DNA from: Qaidamihabitans albus
GTDB lineage: Bacteria; Actinomycetota; Actinomycetes; Mycobacteriales; Pseudonocardiaceae
Assembly: GCF_016464705.1 (NCBI RefSeq)
Contig: NZ_JAEHOB010000001.1
Coordinates: forward strand, 434,001-498,000
Reading direction: 5' to 3'
Length of the DNA: 64,000 bases
In this document: piece by piece, positions 24,541 to 33,429 of the stretch
Numbering within the stretch: the first letter of the stretch is position 1
How the letters are laid out: each line of letters starts with the position of its first letter
Position numbers and translations under genes: made by a program
Notes under the pieces: generated by a model
Told to the model about the DNA's origin: nothing
What the model saw: only the letters and a program-made list of their open reading frames with translations
The model's database searches: none

Positions 24541-25341
24541 GTGAACCACGGCACCGGCTACAGCGCATACCGGCTCGACGCGAGGTCTTCGTGGTCGCTG
24601 CCGTTCCGGCTGGTGTCGGCGGTTCTCCGTAACCGCCGGATACGGCCGGCGCCATGGCTGTACGTCGCGGCGGCCGCCGCAGGCTCCCTCCTCGGCGTCG
24701 CCGCACAGTGGGCATTCGGCTGGCCGTGGTGGCTCGTGGCGGCTGCCGCGGTCGGCGCCGTGGTCCTGTTCTTCGTGTCCACCGCCTTCTGGGGGCCCAC
24801 GCGCCAGGACCTTGCCGGTGACCTGCTGCGGGAGATCAGCCTACGCGAGGCCGATCTGCGGGCCCGCCGGATCGAGACGGACAGGTTCCGGGCCGCGCCA
24901 TTTCCGCTCTACGGGCTGCCGCCGTCGTGGCCTGGCGCCCGGTACCTCTCATCCTCGGCACACGCCTCCGGCCCGGGGATACCGCCACGTGTCACCGCGC
25001 TCGAGCTCGGCCACGGTGCTCCCGCCGGCCGCGATACGGCGTACCTGCACGTCGAGACCCTGGCCGACAAGACTGATCGAGCGGCGCACCGGAGCGAGCT
25101 GGCCGAATGGCTGTGGCTGGAGACCGATGTGGAAGAGCCCGCCGATGCTGCGTGGTCGACCGCCACCATTGCGGTCGACGGGCGGCCGGTCGACTTCGAC
25201 CTGCTGTTCTGCGGTGAGAACTGGGTGGCGCTGGCCGAGGTCGGTGGCCGTCCCGTCGTGCTTTCCGCCCGGCGCTTCGACGTCGAGACCGTCGAACTGG
25301 TCCGGATCAGCGACGTCGAACCGTACGTGCGGCGGGAATGA
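24541..25341 (+). CDS. Hypothetical membrane-anchored protein
   Basis: 266 residues from GTG 24541. Two adjacent transmembrane helices (about 40-60 and 63-83) are followed by a roughly 180-residue soluble domain rich in beta-type segments (VTALELGHGAPAGRD, AVDGRPVDFDLLFCGENWVALAEV). I do not recognise the soluble domain. The large overlapping open frame upstream belongs to the opposite strand. Convergent with the next gene at 13 bases. Confidence 0.6.
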   Translation: MNHGTGYSAYRLDARSSWSLPFRLVSAVLRNRRIRPAPWLYVAAAAAGSLLGVAAQWAFGWPWWLVAAAAVGAVVLFFVSTAFWGPTRQDLAGDLLREISLREADLRARRIETDRFRAAPFPLYGLPPSWPGARYLSSSAHASGPGIPPRVTALELGHGAPAGRDTAYLHVETLADKTDRAAHRSELAEWLWLETDVEEPADAAWSTATIAVDGRPVDFDLLFCGENWVALAEVGGRPVVLSARRFDVETVELVRISDVEPYVRRE

Positions 25342-25354
25342 TCGGCGACCGAGC

Positions 25355-25744
25355 TCACCCGGCAAGGCGGGTGAAGCCCGTGAACGGAGGCGTCAGGCTC
25401 ACCGGCATGGTGTCGCCGGTCGGCGGCCGCAGCCCCGCCCGCACCTCGTCGTTCGGCTGCCCGTAGACGTCGAACTGCCGTACGCTGCAGTGTTCCATCA
25501 CGTCCCGGATGTACGGATCGGACATCCGCCAGTGGGCGAGGACCGCTTCGGAGTCACGGTAGAGCTGGAAACTGTGCGCCAGCATGTTCTCCTCGTCGAT
25601 GAACACCTCCACCATCAGCTGAGGTCCGTGTTCCGAGACGAACTCGACCGCCTTGCGGATCGCGTGCTTGAAGCCGTCCAGGTGCCCCTCGGTGATCGTC
25701 ATCGTGTTGTGGAAAAGGATGGGTTCGTCTTGTCGCGTTCGCAT
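25355..25744 (-). CDS. Antibiotic-biosynthesis-monooxygenase-like (ABM) small protein
   Basis: About 129 residues (138 if the ATG at 25771 is used). The ferredoxin-like alpha/beta fold of ABM or quinol-monooxygenase proteins is suggested by FHNTMTITEGHLDGFKHAIRKAVEFVSEHGPQLMVEVFIDEENMLAHSFQLYRDSEAV. Such proteins act on quinones or small aromatics or have no known activity. Divergent from a mycothiol-type isomerase gene 40 bases away; a shared promoter region hints at a joint task. Confidence 0.6.
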   Translation of the reverse strand: MRTRQDEPILFHNTMTITEGHLDGFKHAIRKAVEFVSEHGPQLMVEVFIDEENMLAHSFQLYRDSEAVLAHWRMSDPYIRDVMEHCSVRQFDVYGQPNDEVRAGLRPPTGDTMPVSLTPPFTGFTRLAG

Positions 25745-25784
25745 GGTTCGATGCTCGAACATCGAGTGCACTGGAGGTCAACAC

Positions 25785-26519
25785 GTGAACGACATCCGTG
25801 GTGACAGTTCCGTCCCGCCAGCGGTCGGCACCTCGCTGAGCTGGGTACGGGACGGGCAGCGGCGGCTGGAGGAGACGGTCGCCGGCCTGCCGGCCGACGC
25901 CGTGCGGGAGCCGTCGGCGCTGGCCGGGTGGACCCGGGGGCACGTGCTCACCCACCTCGCCCGCAACGCCGACGCGCTGGTGAACCTGCTGACGTGGGCG
26001 CGGACCGGCAGGCGGACGCCCATGTACTCCTCACCGGGGCAGCGCAACGCCGACATCGAGGCCGGTGCCGGACGAGCGCTCGCCGAGCAGCAGGACGACC
26101 TCCGTACCTCCGCGCGACGGTTCGCCGAGGCCGCCGCGGCGATGTCCCAGGACGACTGGCAGGCCCTGGTCACCAACGCACAGGGACGCGACATCCCCGC
26201 CGCCGAGGTTCCGTGGATGCGGGTGCGGGAGGTCTGGATCCACCTGGTCGACCTGCGCGTGGGCGCGGGCATGGACGTGCTGCCTGCCGAGCTGGCCTGG
26301 ACACTCGTGCGGGAGGTCGCCGGTTCCATGTCGGCCAAAGTGGACGTGAGCGTTGAGCTGGTGGCGCACGGATACGGCCGCGTCGTCCTCGGCCCGGCAC
26401 GACCGCGCGGCACGGCCGCCGGTCCGCCCGCGGCGCTCGCGGCGTGGCTCACCGGGCGGGACGGCGTGGGATCGCTCGACCGTTCCGGGGAACTGCCCGA
26501 GATTCCCCGCTGGCTCTGA
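25785..26519 (+). CDS. Maleylpyruvate isomerase family (mycothiol-dependent) protein
   Basis: 244-residue MDMPI family protein. N-terminal domain: GTSLSWVRDGQRRLEETVAGL, then SALAGWTRGHVLTHLARNADAL with the metal-binding His. A later MRVREVWIHLVDLRVGAG segment supplies the other His and acidic ligands. The C-terminal part is the MDMPI C domain with LVAHGYGRVVLGPARP. Characterised members isomerise maleylpyruvate to fumarylpyruvate with mycothiol in gentisate breakdown, but no gentisate genes are nearby. GTG 25785 follows CTGGAGGTC. Confidence 0.85.
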   Translation: MNDIRGDSSVPPAVGTSLSWVRDGQRRLEETVAGLPADAVREPSALAGWTRGHVLTHLARNADALVNLLTWARTGRRTPMYSSPGQRNADIEAGAGRALAEQQDDLRTSARRFAEAAAAMSQDDWQALVTNAQGRDIPAAEVPWMRVREVWIHLVDLRVGAGMDVLPAELAWTLVREVAGSMSAKVDVSVELVAHGYGRVVLGPARPRGTAAGPPAALAAWLTGRDGVGSLDRSGELPEIPRWL

Positions 26520-26534
26520 CCGCGGAGGCCCGGG

Positions 26535-28472
26535 TCACGTGCCGTTGCGGACGATCACCGTGTAGGGCCCGACATCGCGCTTGCTGAAGTCCGGCGAGCT
26601 GAACTGCTTCCCCGGGAACACGACGTCGTAACCGCCGACGTTCTGTTCCAGCGGGAACGTGTCGTGGGTGAGGTGCACCGCGTACCCGTTCTCGGCGCGG
26701 CGCAGGACGAAGACCGAAGGTGCCTGCCAGCGGCCGGCGTCCAGGCGCCGTTGCAGCTCCGCGGGGTTCGCGGCCTTGGTCCACCGCGTGATCTCGGCCC
26801 TGCGGGCGTCGAAGTCGGCCAGCGGGTTCGCGTAGTGGATGGTGCTCTGCTGGAAGCTGCGGTACGGCGCGAAGCCGAGCACCGAGTAGTTGTCCGTGAG
26901 CAGCACGAGCTCACCCGGCGGTCGCGTGGTGAACGCGTCGATGGTCTCGATGAGCTCGCCGTTCCAGGCGTCGTCGTCCTGGGGATCGCGCTCACCCGCC
27001 GCGGTCACGCCGCTCGGGTAGTGCGTGTTGTAGGCATCGTCGACGGCGTCGTCCCACGACTTGGTCGTCCCCTGAACGAGTGAGGCTCCGCCCAGGATGC
27101 CGACCGCCACGACCGCTGCGGTCGCCGTGCGCATGCGCTCCGCGCTGGTCACCCGGCCCACGTGTCGGACCGCGTCGACCAGCCCGAACACCCCGGCGCA
27201 GCTGAGCAGCACATACAGGGCCGGGTTGAACCGGAATGCGAGCAGTGTCGTCTCGAACGCCAGTGCCAGCGTGGAGAGCGCGAACCAGACATAGACGGCA
27301 CCGGCGCACAGTGCCAATGCCTGAGCGATGTGGCTCTGCCGGGCCCGGACGACCAGCCAGATTGTCCCGGCCAGAGACAGCGCGCCGAGCACGGAGAACT
27401 GCAGCATCGGGAACGGCAGCATCGCCCGCGACGGTTCGAGGTAGCGGGGCGCCGCCTGCGGCGGGAATCCGGCGGCGACCGCGGCGACCAGGTAGCCGCC
27501 CCAGATGACCAGCACCAGCGGCAGCGCCGCGAGACCCATGCCGGCCAGCCGTCCAGCTGCCGTGCGCAGCGCGGCTCGCCAGGACGTGCCCGAGCGGTGG
27601 GCGAGCGCGGCGGCCAGCAGCCCCATCACAAGCAGGACGAAAAAGACGAAACCGAAGTAGAGGGTGTAGACCGCGCCGCACAGGCCCAGGAACAGGCCCA
27701 CGCCGATCAGTGCGGGCCTGGGCGCCCGCCCTCGGGTCCGCAGTGTCCGCCAGGCGTGGACCATGACCGGCGGCAGCAGCGCGGCCAGCAGCCAGCAGTA
27801 GGGCTCGACCGCACCGACCGACACGTCCGGCATCCGCAGGCCGGTCAGGGTGACGGCGAGCGCGACCAGCACGGCGAGGCGAGGCCGCACGACCGTGCTC
27901 CAGAGGGCGAACACGAGCGCCGCGGTCACGGCGACGCTGACGACGGCGTAGGGCTTGTACGCCTGCCACGCCGGTATTCCGAGCAGGTCGGCGGCGCGGG
28001 CGCCGATCCAGAACCAGCCCGCCGGATAGTAGGAGGGCAGGCCCGCGTAGTTCATGTCGGCCAGCGCGGGTGAGTCGGCCAGCCGACCGAAGAACTGCAT
28101 GCGGAACTGCTGATCGATCCCGATACCGCCGAGGTAGAACAGCGTGCCGTGCAGGGGAAGTGCCAGCATCGCGCTGGTCAGGCCGGACAGCCCCGCCCAG
28201 ACTGCCGGGTCTGCCCACCGTGGCCACGCGCGGTGCGCGGTGCCGTAGCGGAGAGCGATGGTGGCCAGCGCGATGACGACCAGCGCCCCGCCCACGTTCA
28301 GCAGCGCCTTCGGTACCGCCGACGGGTAGGGCAGCGGCAGCAGAAGCACCGCCGACTGCACGAGCACGCTGGTGAGTGCGGCGACGGCGACCGCGGCGAC
28401 CAGCCGCGCGGCGCCGCGCCAGGCTTGCCGGCCGCCGTCGTGCCGTTCCGGGTGCCCACCGGAGAGATTCAC
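26535..28472 (-). CDS. aftA: Galactan 5-O-arabinofuranosyltransferase AftA
   Basis: 645-residue GT-C type glycosyltransferase with about eleven membrane helices and a C-terminal extracytoplasmic domain (about 470-645). It would add the first arabinofuranose residues from decaprenylphosphoryl-arabinose to the galactan of the wall. The loop GGIGIDQQFRMQFFGRLADSP followed by YAGLPSYYPAGWFWIGAR is the AftA signature; the Asp in this loop is the usual GT-C catalytic region. Its presence implies a type IV (arabinose/galactose) wall. GTG start at 28472. Encoded alone, facing an MDMPI gene 15 bases away. Confidence 0.88.
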   Translation of the reverse strand: MNLSGGHPERHDGGRQAWRGAARLVAAVAVAALTSVLVQSAVLLLPLPYPSAVPKALLNVGGALVVIALATIALRYGTAHRAWPRWADPAVWAGLSGLTSAMLALPLHGTLFYLGGIGIDQQFRMQFFGRLADSPALADMNYAGLPSYYPAGWFWIGARAADLLGIPAWQAYKPYAVVSVAVTAALVFALWSTVVRPRLAVLVALAVTLTGLRMPDVSVGAVEPYCWLLAALLPPVMVHAWRTLRTRGRAPRPALIGVGLFLGLCGAVYTLYFGFVFFVLLVMGLLAAALAHRSGTSWRAALRTAAGRLAGMGLAALPLVLVIWGGYLVAAVAAGFPPQAAPRYLEPSRAMLPFPMLQFSVLGALSLAGTIWLVVRARQSHIAQALALCAGAVYVWFALSTLALAFETTLLAFRFNPALYVLLSCAGVFGLVDAVRHVGRVTSAERMRTATAAVVAVGILGGASLVQGTTKSWDDAVDDAYNTHYPSGVTAAGERDPQDDDAWNGELIETIDAFTTRPPGELVLLTDNYSVLGFAPYRSFQQSTIHYANPLADFDARRAEITRWTKAANPAELQRRLDAGRWQAPSVFVLRRAENGYAVHLTHDTFPLEQNVGGYDVVFPGKQFSSPDFSKRDVGPYTVIVRNGT

Positions 28473-28842
28473 GAGCTTGTCCGAGACCTGGGCCGGGGAA
28501 GGGATGTGCCCGCACCTCCTCTGATCGCACGTACGGATGCCCTGCCATGCGGGATTCGGGTGGGCAGACTACGTGCCGCGGTTACGTGCGCGCCGTCCAG
28601 GTGCACTGTTTTCCCACGTCACAGCGATTTCACTACGGATATTCGGGCGGTTCCACCCGTTCCGTACACGAGTTGTCCACAGGTGGACAGCCTGTGGGTG
28701 AAATTGTGGACAACTGCCGTCCGGCGACGGGACTACGTCGAAACGCGTACCCGGTCGAGTCCGGAAACGGATGTCGCCGCCCCCGCCCGAACGTAGCGTC
28801 ACCTGTGTCGGAGTTCCTTGCCTTTCGGGGGTGTATTGGCCG
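28473..28842. other. 370-base gap upstream of aftA with inverted DnaA boxes
   Basis: No gene. Two perfect TTGTCCACA boxes lie in opposite orientation at 28673-28681 and 28705-28713. Between and overlapping them is a second perfect palindrome, CCACAGG, 7 bases, CCTGTGG (28677-28697). The sequence matches the actinobacterial DnaA-box consensus. The gap must also carry the divergent promoters. Confidence 0.6.
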
Positions 28843-29349
28843 ATGCGAAGAGAACGATTGTGTTCGGCCGTTTCCGCCGCCTACGTCTGGGTGGCCATGG
28901 TGGCGTTCGGCGGCATTCTCGTGGAGACGATCGTCATTTATCCGAACGTGTTTCACAACGTGCCCGAGTCGCTCGCCGGCGCGATGGACTTCTTCGAGGT
29001 GGTCGGGCCCGCGGACCTGTTTCCGCCGTTGGGAGCGGCGACGGTCGTGGCGGGATTCGCCAGCCTGGTGGTGTTGTGGCGGTATCCGCGCGTACGGATC
29101 TGGATCGCCGCCAGCCTCGTTTCCCTCCTGCTCGGCGAGTTCCTGTTCTCCATGCTGTTCTTCTGGCCGCGCAACGACATCATGTTCGAAGAGGGGATCG
29201 CCGTGCATTCCGTCGAATTCCTCCGGCAGACGGCCGCCGAGTTCGAAACGGGGCACTGGTTGCGGCTGGGAATGAGTGCCGTGACGGCGACGCTCGCCTT
29301 CACGGGGCTGCTGCGCTTCTACCGGGAATCAAGGGGGTTCGCGCGATGA
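28843..29349 (+). CDS. Four-helix membrane protein, unknown function
   Basis: 168 residues with four hydrophobic helices (about 8-30, 55-78, 85-105 and 140-160). The layout resembles DUF1772-like small membrane proteins, but I see no decisive motif. First gene of a four-gene run ending in a two-component system, with ATGA overlap to the next gene. ATG at 28843 is chosen because the first helix starts just after it; the upstream frame is not membrane-like. Confidence 0.65.
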   Translation: MRRERLCSAVSAAYVWVAMVAFGGILVETIVIYPNVFHNVPESLAGAMDFFEVVGPADLFPPLGAATVVAGFASLVVLWRYPRVRIWIAASLVSLLLGEFLFSMLFFWPRNDIMFEEGIAVHSVEFLRQTAAEFETGHWLRLGMSAVTATLAFTGLLRFYRESRGFAR

Positions 29350-29819
29350 ACGAAACAAGGACCGAGCAGGGGCGGGTGCGGCGGCGCTCGCTGGGCATGT
29401 CCCCGCTCGGCATCTTCGGCCTGGCCGCGCTCGGCGTGCCACGTGTGATCGCGCACGACCTCGACCTCGTCGGGCCCGTCGGCAACGCCCTGCTGGTCTT
29501 CGTGCCGATCGCGGTGTGGCTCACGGTCGCGCTGTGGAAACGCGTGCCCAACGCGTTCCTGACCCTGCTCGTGGTGGGCGTGGTCTACGGCCTGCTGCTG
29601 GCGGTGACCCACCAGGTGCTGTGGGCGGAGGCGTTCGCGGACGACCCGCCCGCCCTCGGCGGCAACCTCACCGACGTGCTCGCGCCGTCGGCCGAGGGGA
29701 TCGTGTTGCGGGTGTTCGCCTTCTTCAGCAGTCTCGTCACCGGAACGGTCGTCGGCGCGGTGACCGGCGCGGTCGGCTGGGCGCTCAGCCGGCTGGTTCC
29801 AGGGTTTCGTCTGCGGTAG
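29346..29819 (+). CDS. Membrane protein, unknown function
   Basis: 157 residues, four hydrophobic helices (about 17-33, 40-58, 66-86 and 120-148). Translationally coupled to the previous gene by ATGA and followed 3 bases later by the histidine kinase gene. Probably the sensed or regulated partner of the two-component system; no catalytic motif seen. Confidence 0.7.
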   Translation: MNETRTEQGRVRRRSLGMSPLGIFGLAALGVPRVIAHDLDLVGPVGNALLVFVPIAVWLTVALWKRVPNAFLTLLVVGVVYGLLLAVTHQVLWAEAFADDPPALGGNLTDVLAPSAEGIVLRVFAFFSSLVTGTVVGAVTGAVGWALSRLVPGFRLR

Positions 29820-29822
29820 CGG

Positions 29823-31046
29823 ATGCTTGGGCAAGGAGGAGTCCTGATCGGACAGCCGAACGACGAGCCGTCCGGCGGCGACCGGCGGCGGCTGATGGTC
29901 GACACCGGCCTCGCCATGCTCGTACTGATCGTGGTGGGCACGGCGATCACCGCGAACGTCGGCACCGAGTCGACCGAGCCCGGCCCTGCCGCCTATGCCT
30001 TCGGTGCCCTGCTCGGCTCGCTGATGTTCGTGCGGCGTCGCTGGCCGGTGGCGACGTTGCTGATCACCGCGGGTGCGCTGCTCGTCTACTACATGCTGTC
30101 CTACCCGCCGGTCGGCCTGGCCGCGCCGGTCGCCGCGGCGCTGTACTCGGCGGCCGAGCAGGGCAGGATCCGCTGGTCGATCGGCACGGCGGTCGCGCTG
30201 CTGGCGCTCTCGACGGTGACGCGGCTCGCCGAGGGTGACGACGTCGCCTACGTGCTCGGGCTCGAGTTCGCCATGTCGGCCGGGCTGATGGCCGCCGTCG
30301 TCGCGCTGGGCGACAGCGTCCGGTCCCGCCGGGGCTGGCGGGCCGAGCTGGACAAACAGGCCCACGCCGCGGTGCTGGAACGGGAACGGGAGGCGGCGCG
30401 GCGCGTCGAGGAGGAACGGCTGCGGATCGCCAGGGACCTGCACGACCTGCTCGCCCACACGGTGTCGGTGATCTCGCTGCACGCGGACGTGGCCAGGGAG
30501 GCGCTGCACGACGAGCCCGCGACCGCCGAGCGGTCACTCGCCGCGGTCCGGGGTGCGTGCGGCGACGTGGTGGGGGAGCTGCGGGCGACTCTGCGGGCAC
30601 TGCGCGCCGGCGACGGTGACGACGCCGCCGACGAGAACCGCGCGCCGGTGGCCGGGCTCGCCCAGCTGGACGGCCTCGTCGAGCACGCCACCGCGGCCGG
30701 GCTCGACGTGCGGGTCCGCCGTACCGGCGTGCGGGCGGAGCTGCCTGCGATCGCGGACGCGACCGCCTACCGGCTGGTTCAGGAGTCGCTGAGCAACGTG
30801 CAACGGCATGCCGGGGCACGCACGGTCGTCATCGAGCTGGAGCACGGCGAGGACGCCCTGCGGGTACGGGTGTGCGACGACGGTCGCGGCGCGGCCGAGT
30901 CCGACCTGACCGACCCGGACGGGGGCTGGGGGATCATCGGTATGCGCGAGCGGCTGACGCTGCTCGGCGGCAGCCTGCGGACGACGTCGCGACGAGGTGA
31001 GGGATTCGTGGTCGAGGCATGTGTCCCGCTGAACGGGCAGGCGTGA
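29823..31046 (+). CDS. NarL-type sensor histidine kinase
   Basis: 407-residue kinase. Several membrane helices fill residues 25-165, with almost no extracytoplasmic domain, so it may sense through its membrane part. The HisKA_3 dimerisation helix carries the phospho-accepting His in RIARDLHDLLAHTVSV (near residue 210). The HATPase domain follows with QESLSNVQRHAGA (N box), VCDDGRGA (G1) and GIIGMRERL (G2). The stop overlaps the response-regulator start. Confidence 0.9.
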   Translation: MLGQGGVLIGQPNDEPSGGDRRRLMVDTGLAMLVLIVVGTAITANVGTESTEPGPAAYAFGALLGSLMFVRRRWPVATLLITAGALLVYYMLSYPPVGLAAPVAAALYSAAEQGRIRWSIGTAVALLALSTVTRLAEGDDVAYVLGLEFAMSAGLMAAVVALGDSVRSRRGWRAELDKQAHAAVLEREREAARRVEEERLRIARDLHDLLAHTVSVISLHADVAREALHDEPATAERSLAAVRGACGDVVGELRATLRALRAGDGDDAADENRAPVAGLAQLDGLVEHATAAGLDVRVRRTGVRAELPAIADATAYRLVQESLSNVQRHAGARTVVIELEHGEDALRVRVCDDGRGAAESDLTDPDGGWGIIGMRERLTLLGGSLRTTSRRGEGFVVEACVPLNGQA

Positions 31047-31699
31047 TCCGCGTCGTGCTGGTGGACGACCAGCATCTCGTGCGAGAAGGGCTGCGGGCGC
31101 TGCTCGACCGCGCCGACGACCTCACCGTGGTCGGCGACGCGGGCACCGGCGACGCCGGGGTCGAGCTCGTCGGCAGGCACCGGCCCGACGTGGTCCTGAT
31201 GGACATCCGCATGCCCGGCGGTGACGGCATCACCGCCACCAGGAGGATCGTCGAGGATCACGCGCTGCGTGAGGTCCGGGTCATCGTGCTCACGACCTTC
31301 GACACCGATGAGCACATTCTCGACGCCGTCCGAGCAGGTGCCGCGGGCTTCCTGCTCAAGAACGCCTCCCCGGAGGAGATGCGGGAGGCCGTCCGCATCG
31401 TCGCCCGCGGGGACGCGCTGCTCTCCCCCGCGGTCACCCGGCGGGTCATGCGGGCCGCGGCGGCGGGCCCGTCCCCGCGGGCACGGGAACGGCTGGCCAC
31501 CCTCACCGAACGGGAGCGGCAGGTGCTCGCCAAGGTCGGGCAAGGATGCTCCAACAGCGAGATCGGGGCGGCTCTCTTCATGAGCCCGGCCACCGCGCGG
31601 ACCCATGTCGGCCGCCTGCTCGGCAAGCTCGGCGCCCGCGACCGTGCACAACTCGTCGTCGCGGCCTACGAGACCGGCCTCGTCGCCCCGGGCGAATAG
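31043..31699 (+). CDS. NarL/LuxR-type response regulator
   Basis: 218 residues. The receiver domain starts with VVLVDDQHLVREGL; the phosphorylated Asp is in DVVLMDIRMPGGDG (near residue 53) and the conserved Lys in FLLKNAS. The C-terminal LuxR helix-turn-helix has LTERERQVLAKVGQGCSNSEIGAALFMSPATARTHV. Overlaps the kinase gene (GTGA), so the pair is co-translated. Targets unknown; the two upstream membrane genes are candidates. Confidence 0.93.
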   Translation: MIRVVLVDDQHLVREGLRALLDRADDLTVVGDAGTGDAGVELVGRHRPDVVLMDIRMPGGDGITATRRIVEDHALREVRVIVLTTFDTDEHILDAVRAGAAGFLLKNASPEEMREAVRIVARGDALLSPAVTRRVMRAAAAGPSPRARERLATLTERERQVLAKVGQGCSNSEIGAALFMSPATARTHVGRLLGKLGARDRAQLVVAAYETGLVAPGE

Positions 31700-31733
31700 G
31701 TTTCCGGCGGCGCCGAAGGGGAACACGGCAGCC

Positions 31734-33398
31734 GTGTGCCAGCATTCCGCCCGGCCGGACCCGCCCCGCGACGCCCGTGCCCGGCTCCGCCACACCGCCG
31801 AGGACGCGTTCGGCTGGTCCCGGCTGCGTCCTGAGCAGCTGACCGCGATGGAGGAGCTGCTCGACGGCCGCGACGTGCTCGTCGTGATGCCGACCGGCTC
31901 CGGCAAGTCCGCCATCTACCAGGTGCCCGCGCTGCTGCTGCCCGGGCCGACCGTCGTCGTCTCGCCGCTGATCGCGCTCCAGCGCGACCAGGCCGCCCAG
32001 CTCGACGACAGCGACGCGCCCGACGCGGTCACGCTCAACTCGCTCCAGCGCCGCCGGGACAGCGAACACGCCTGGGCCGCCGTCGACTCGGGGGACGCCG
32101 AGTACCTGTTCCTCTCCCCGGAGCAGCTCGCGAGGGAGGATGTGCTCGCGGAGCTGCGCCGGATGCGTCCCACACTCTTCGTCGTCGACGAGGCGCACTG
32201 CATCTCCGCATGGGGACACGACTTCCGGCCGGACTACCTCCGCCTCGGCCACGTCGTCGAAAGCCTCGGGCAGCCACGGGTGCTGGCGCTGACCGCCACC
32301 GCGAGCCTGCCGGTACGCGACGACATCGTGGCCCGGCTCGGCATGCGTGACGCGGCCCGCGTCATCGCCGGCTTCGACCGGCCCAACCTCTACTTCGAGG
32401 TTCGCCGGTTCGATGACGACGGCGCCAAGCGCGACGCGGTGATCGAATGGACCGTCCGGGCGGCCAGGCCGGGGCTGCTCTACGCCGCGAGCCGCAAGGA
32501 CACCGAGCGCTATGCGCGGGAACTCGCCGAACGCGGGGTGCGGGCGGCGGCGTTCCACGCCGGTCTCGACCGGGCCGAACGCAAGCGGGTGCACGAGCGG
32601 TTCCTTGCCGGCGAACTCGACGTGGTGGCTGCGACCTCGGCCTTCGGCATGGGCATCGACAAGCCCAACGTGCGGTTCGTCGCCCACGCGTCGGTGCCGG
32701 AGTCGCTGGACTCCTACTACCAGCAGATCGGCCGCGCCGGGCGCGACGGCGAGCGGGCCGACGCGGTGCTGTTCTACCGCCCGCAGGATCTCAGCCTGCA
32801 ACGCTTTCTCACCTCGCGCCGGTTCGACCCGGACGGCGTGCGCGAGGTCGCCGAGGCCGTGCGCGAGCACGACGGTCCGGCCAGCCCGCAGGATGTCGAC
32901 AGCGAGGTGGACCAGACCCATCGCCGCGCGATGCGCAGCCTCGACCTGCTGCACGACGCGGACGTCGTCGAGCCGACCCCGGAGGGGCGTTTCGAGCTCC
33001 GCGAGGACGGGGCCGCCGCCGACGAGGCCGTGGATCGCGTGGCGGGCGAGTTCGAGAAGCGCAGGCGTTTCGACCGCTCCCGCATCGAGATTATGCGGCA
33101 CTACGCGGAGACGCGGTCGTGCCGCAGGCGCTACCTGCTCGGCTACTTCGGCGAGTCGCTCGAACGCCCCTGCGGATTCTGCGACACGTGTGCGGCCGGG
33201 ACCGCGCAGGAGCACACCACCTCCGCGGGCTCGGACGCCGAGTTCCCCGCCGACACGCGGGTCCACCATGCGGAATGGGGCTCCGGGACCGTGGTGTACC
33301 ACGAGGACGACCGGGTCACGATCCTGTTCGACGACGCCGGCTACCGCACGCTGTCCATGCCCGCGGTCCGCCGTCGCCGCCTGCTGACCAGGGAGTAG
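31734..33398 (+). CDS. recQ: RecQ-family DNA helicase
   Basis: 554-residue superfamily 2 helicase. Motif I is MPTGSGKSAIYQVPAL, motif II DEAHCISAWGHDFRPDY (the DEAH box plus RecQ aromatic loop), motif VI QQIGRAGRDG. A RecQ zinc-binding region (CRRRYLLGYFGES, then CGFCDTC) follows. The HRDC domain is absent; instead the C-terminus (HHAEWGSGTVVYHEDDRVTILFDDAGYRTL) resembles the short tail of actinobacterial RecQ-like helicases. GTG 31734 lies after GAAGGGG; the start is not certain. Confidence 0.9.
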   Translation: MCQHSARPDPPRDARARLRHTAEDAFGWSRLRPEQLTAMEELLDGRDVLVVMPTGSGKSAIYQVPALLLPGPTVVVSPLIALQRDQAAQLDDSDAPDAVTLNSLQRRRDSEHAWAAVDSGDAEYLFLSPEQLAREDVLAELRRMRPTLFVVDEAHCISAWGHDFRPDYLRLGHVVESLGQPRVLALTATASLPVRDDIVARLGMRDAARVIAGFDRPNLYFEVRRFDDDGAKRDAVIEWTVRAARPGLLYAASRKDTERYARELAERGVRAAAFHAGLDRAERKRVHERFLAGELDVVAATSAFGMGIDKPNVRFVAHASVPESLDSYYQQIGRAGRDGERADAVLFYRPQDLSLQRFLTSRRFDPDGVREVAEAVREHDGPASPQDVDSEVDQTHRRAMRSLDLLHDADVVEPTPEGRFELREDGAAADEAVDRVAGEFEKRRRFDRSRIEIMRHYAETRSCRRRYLLGYFGESLERPCGFCDTCAAGTAQEHTTSAGSDAEFPADTRVHHAEWGSGTVVYHEDDRVTILFDDAGYRTLSMPAVRRRRLLTRE

Positions 33399-33429
33399 CT
33401 CACGGCCCGCGGTCACCGGCGCTCGGCTG

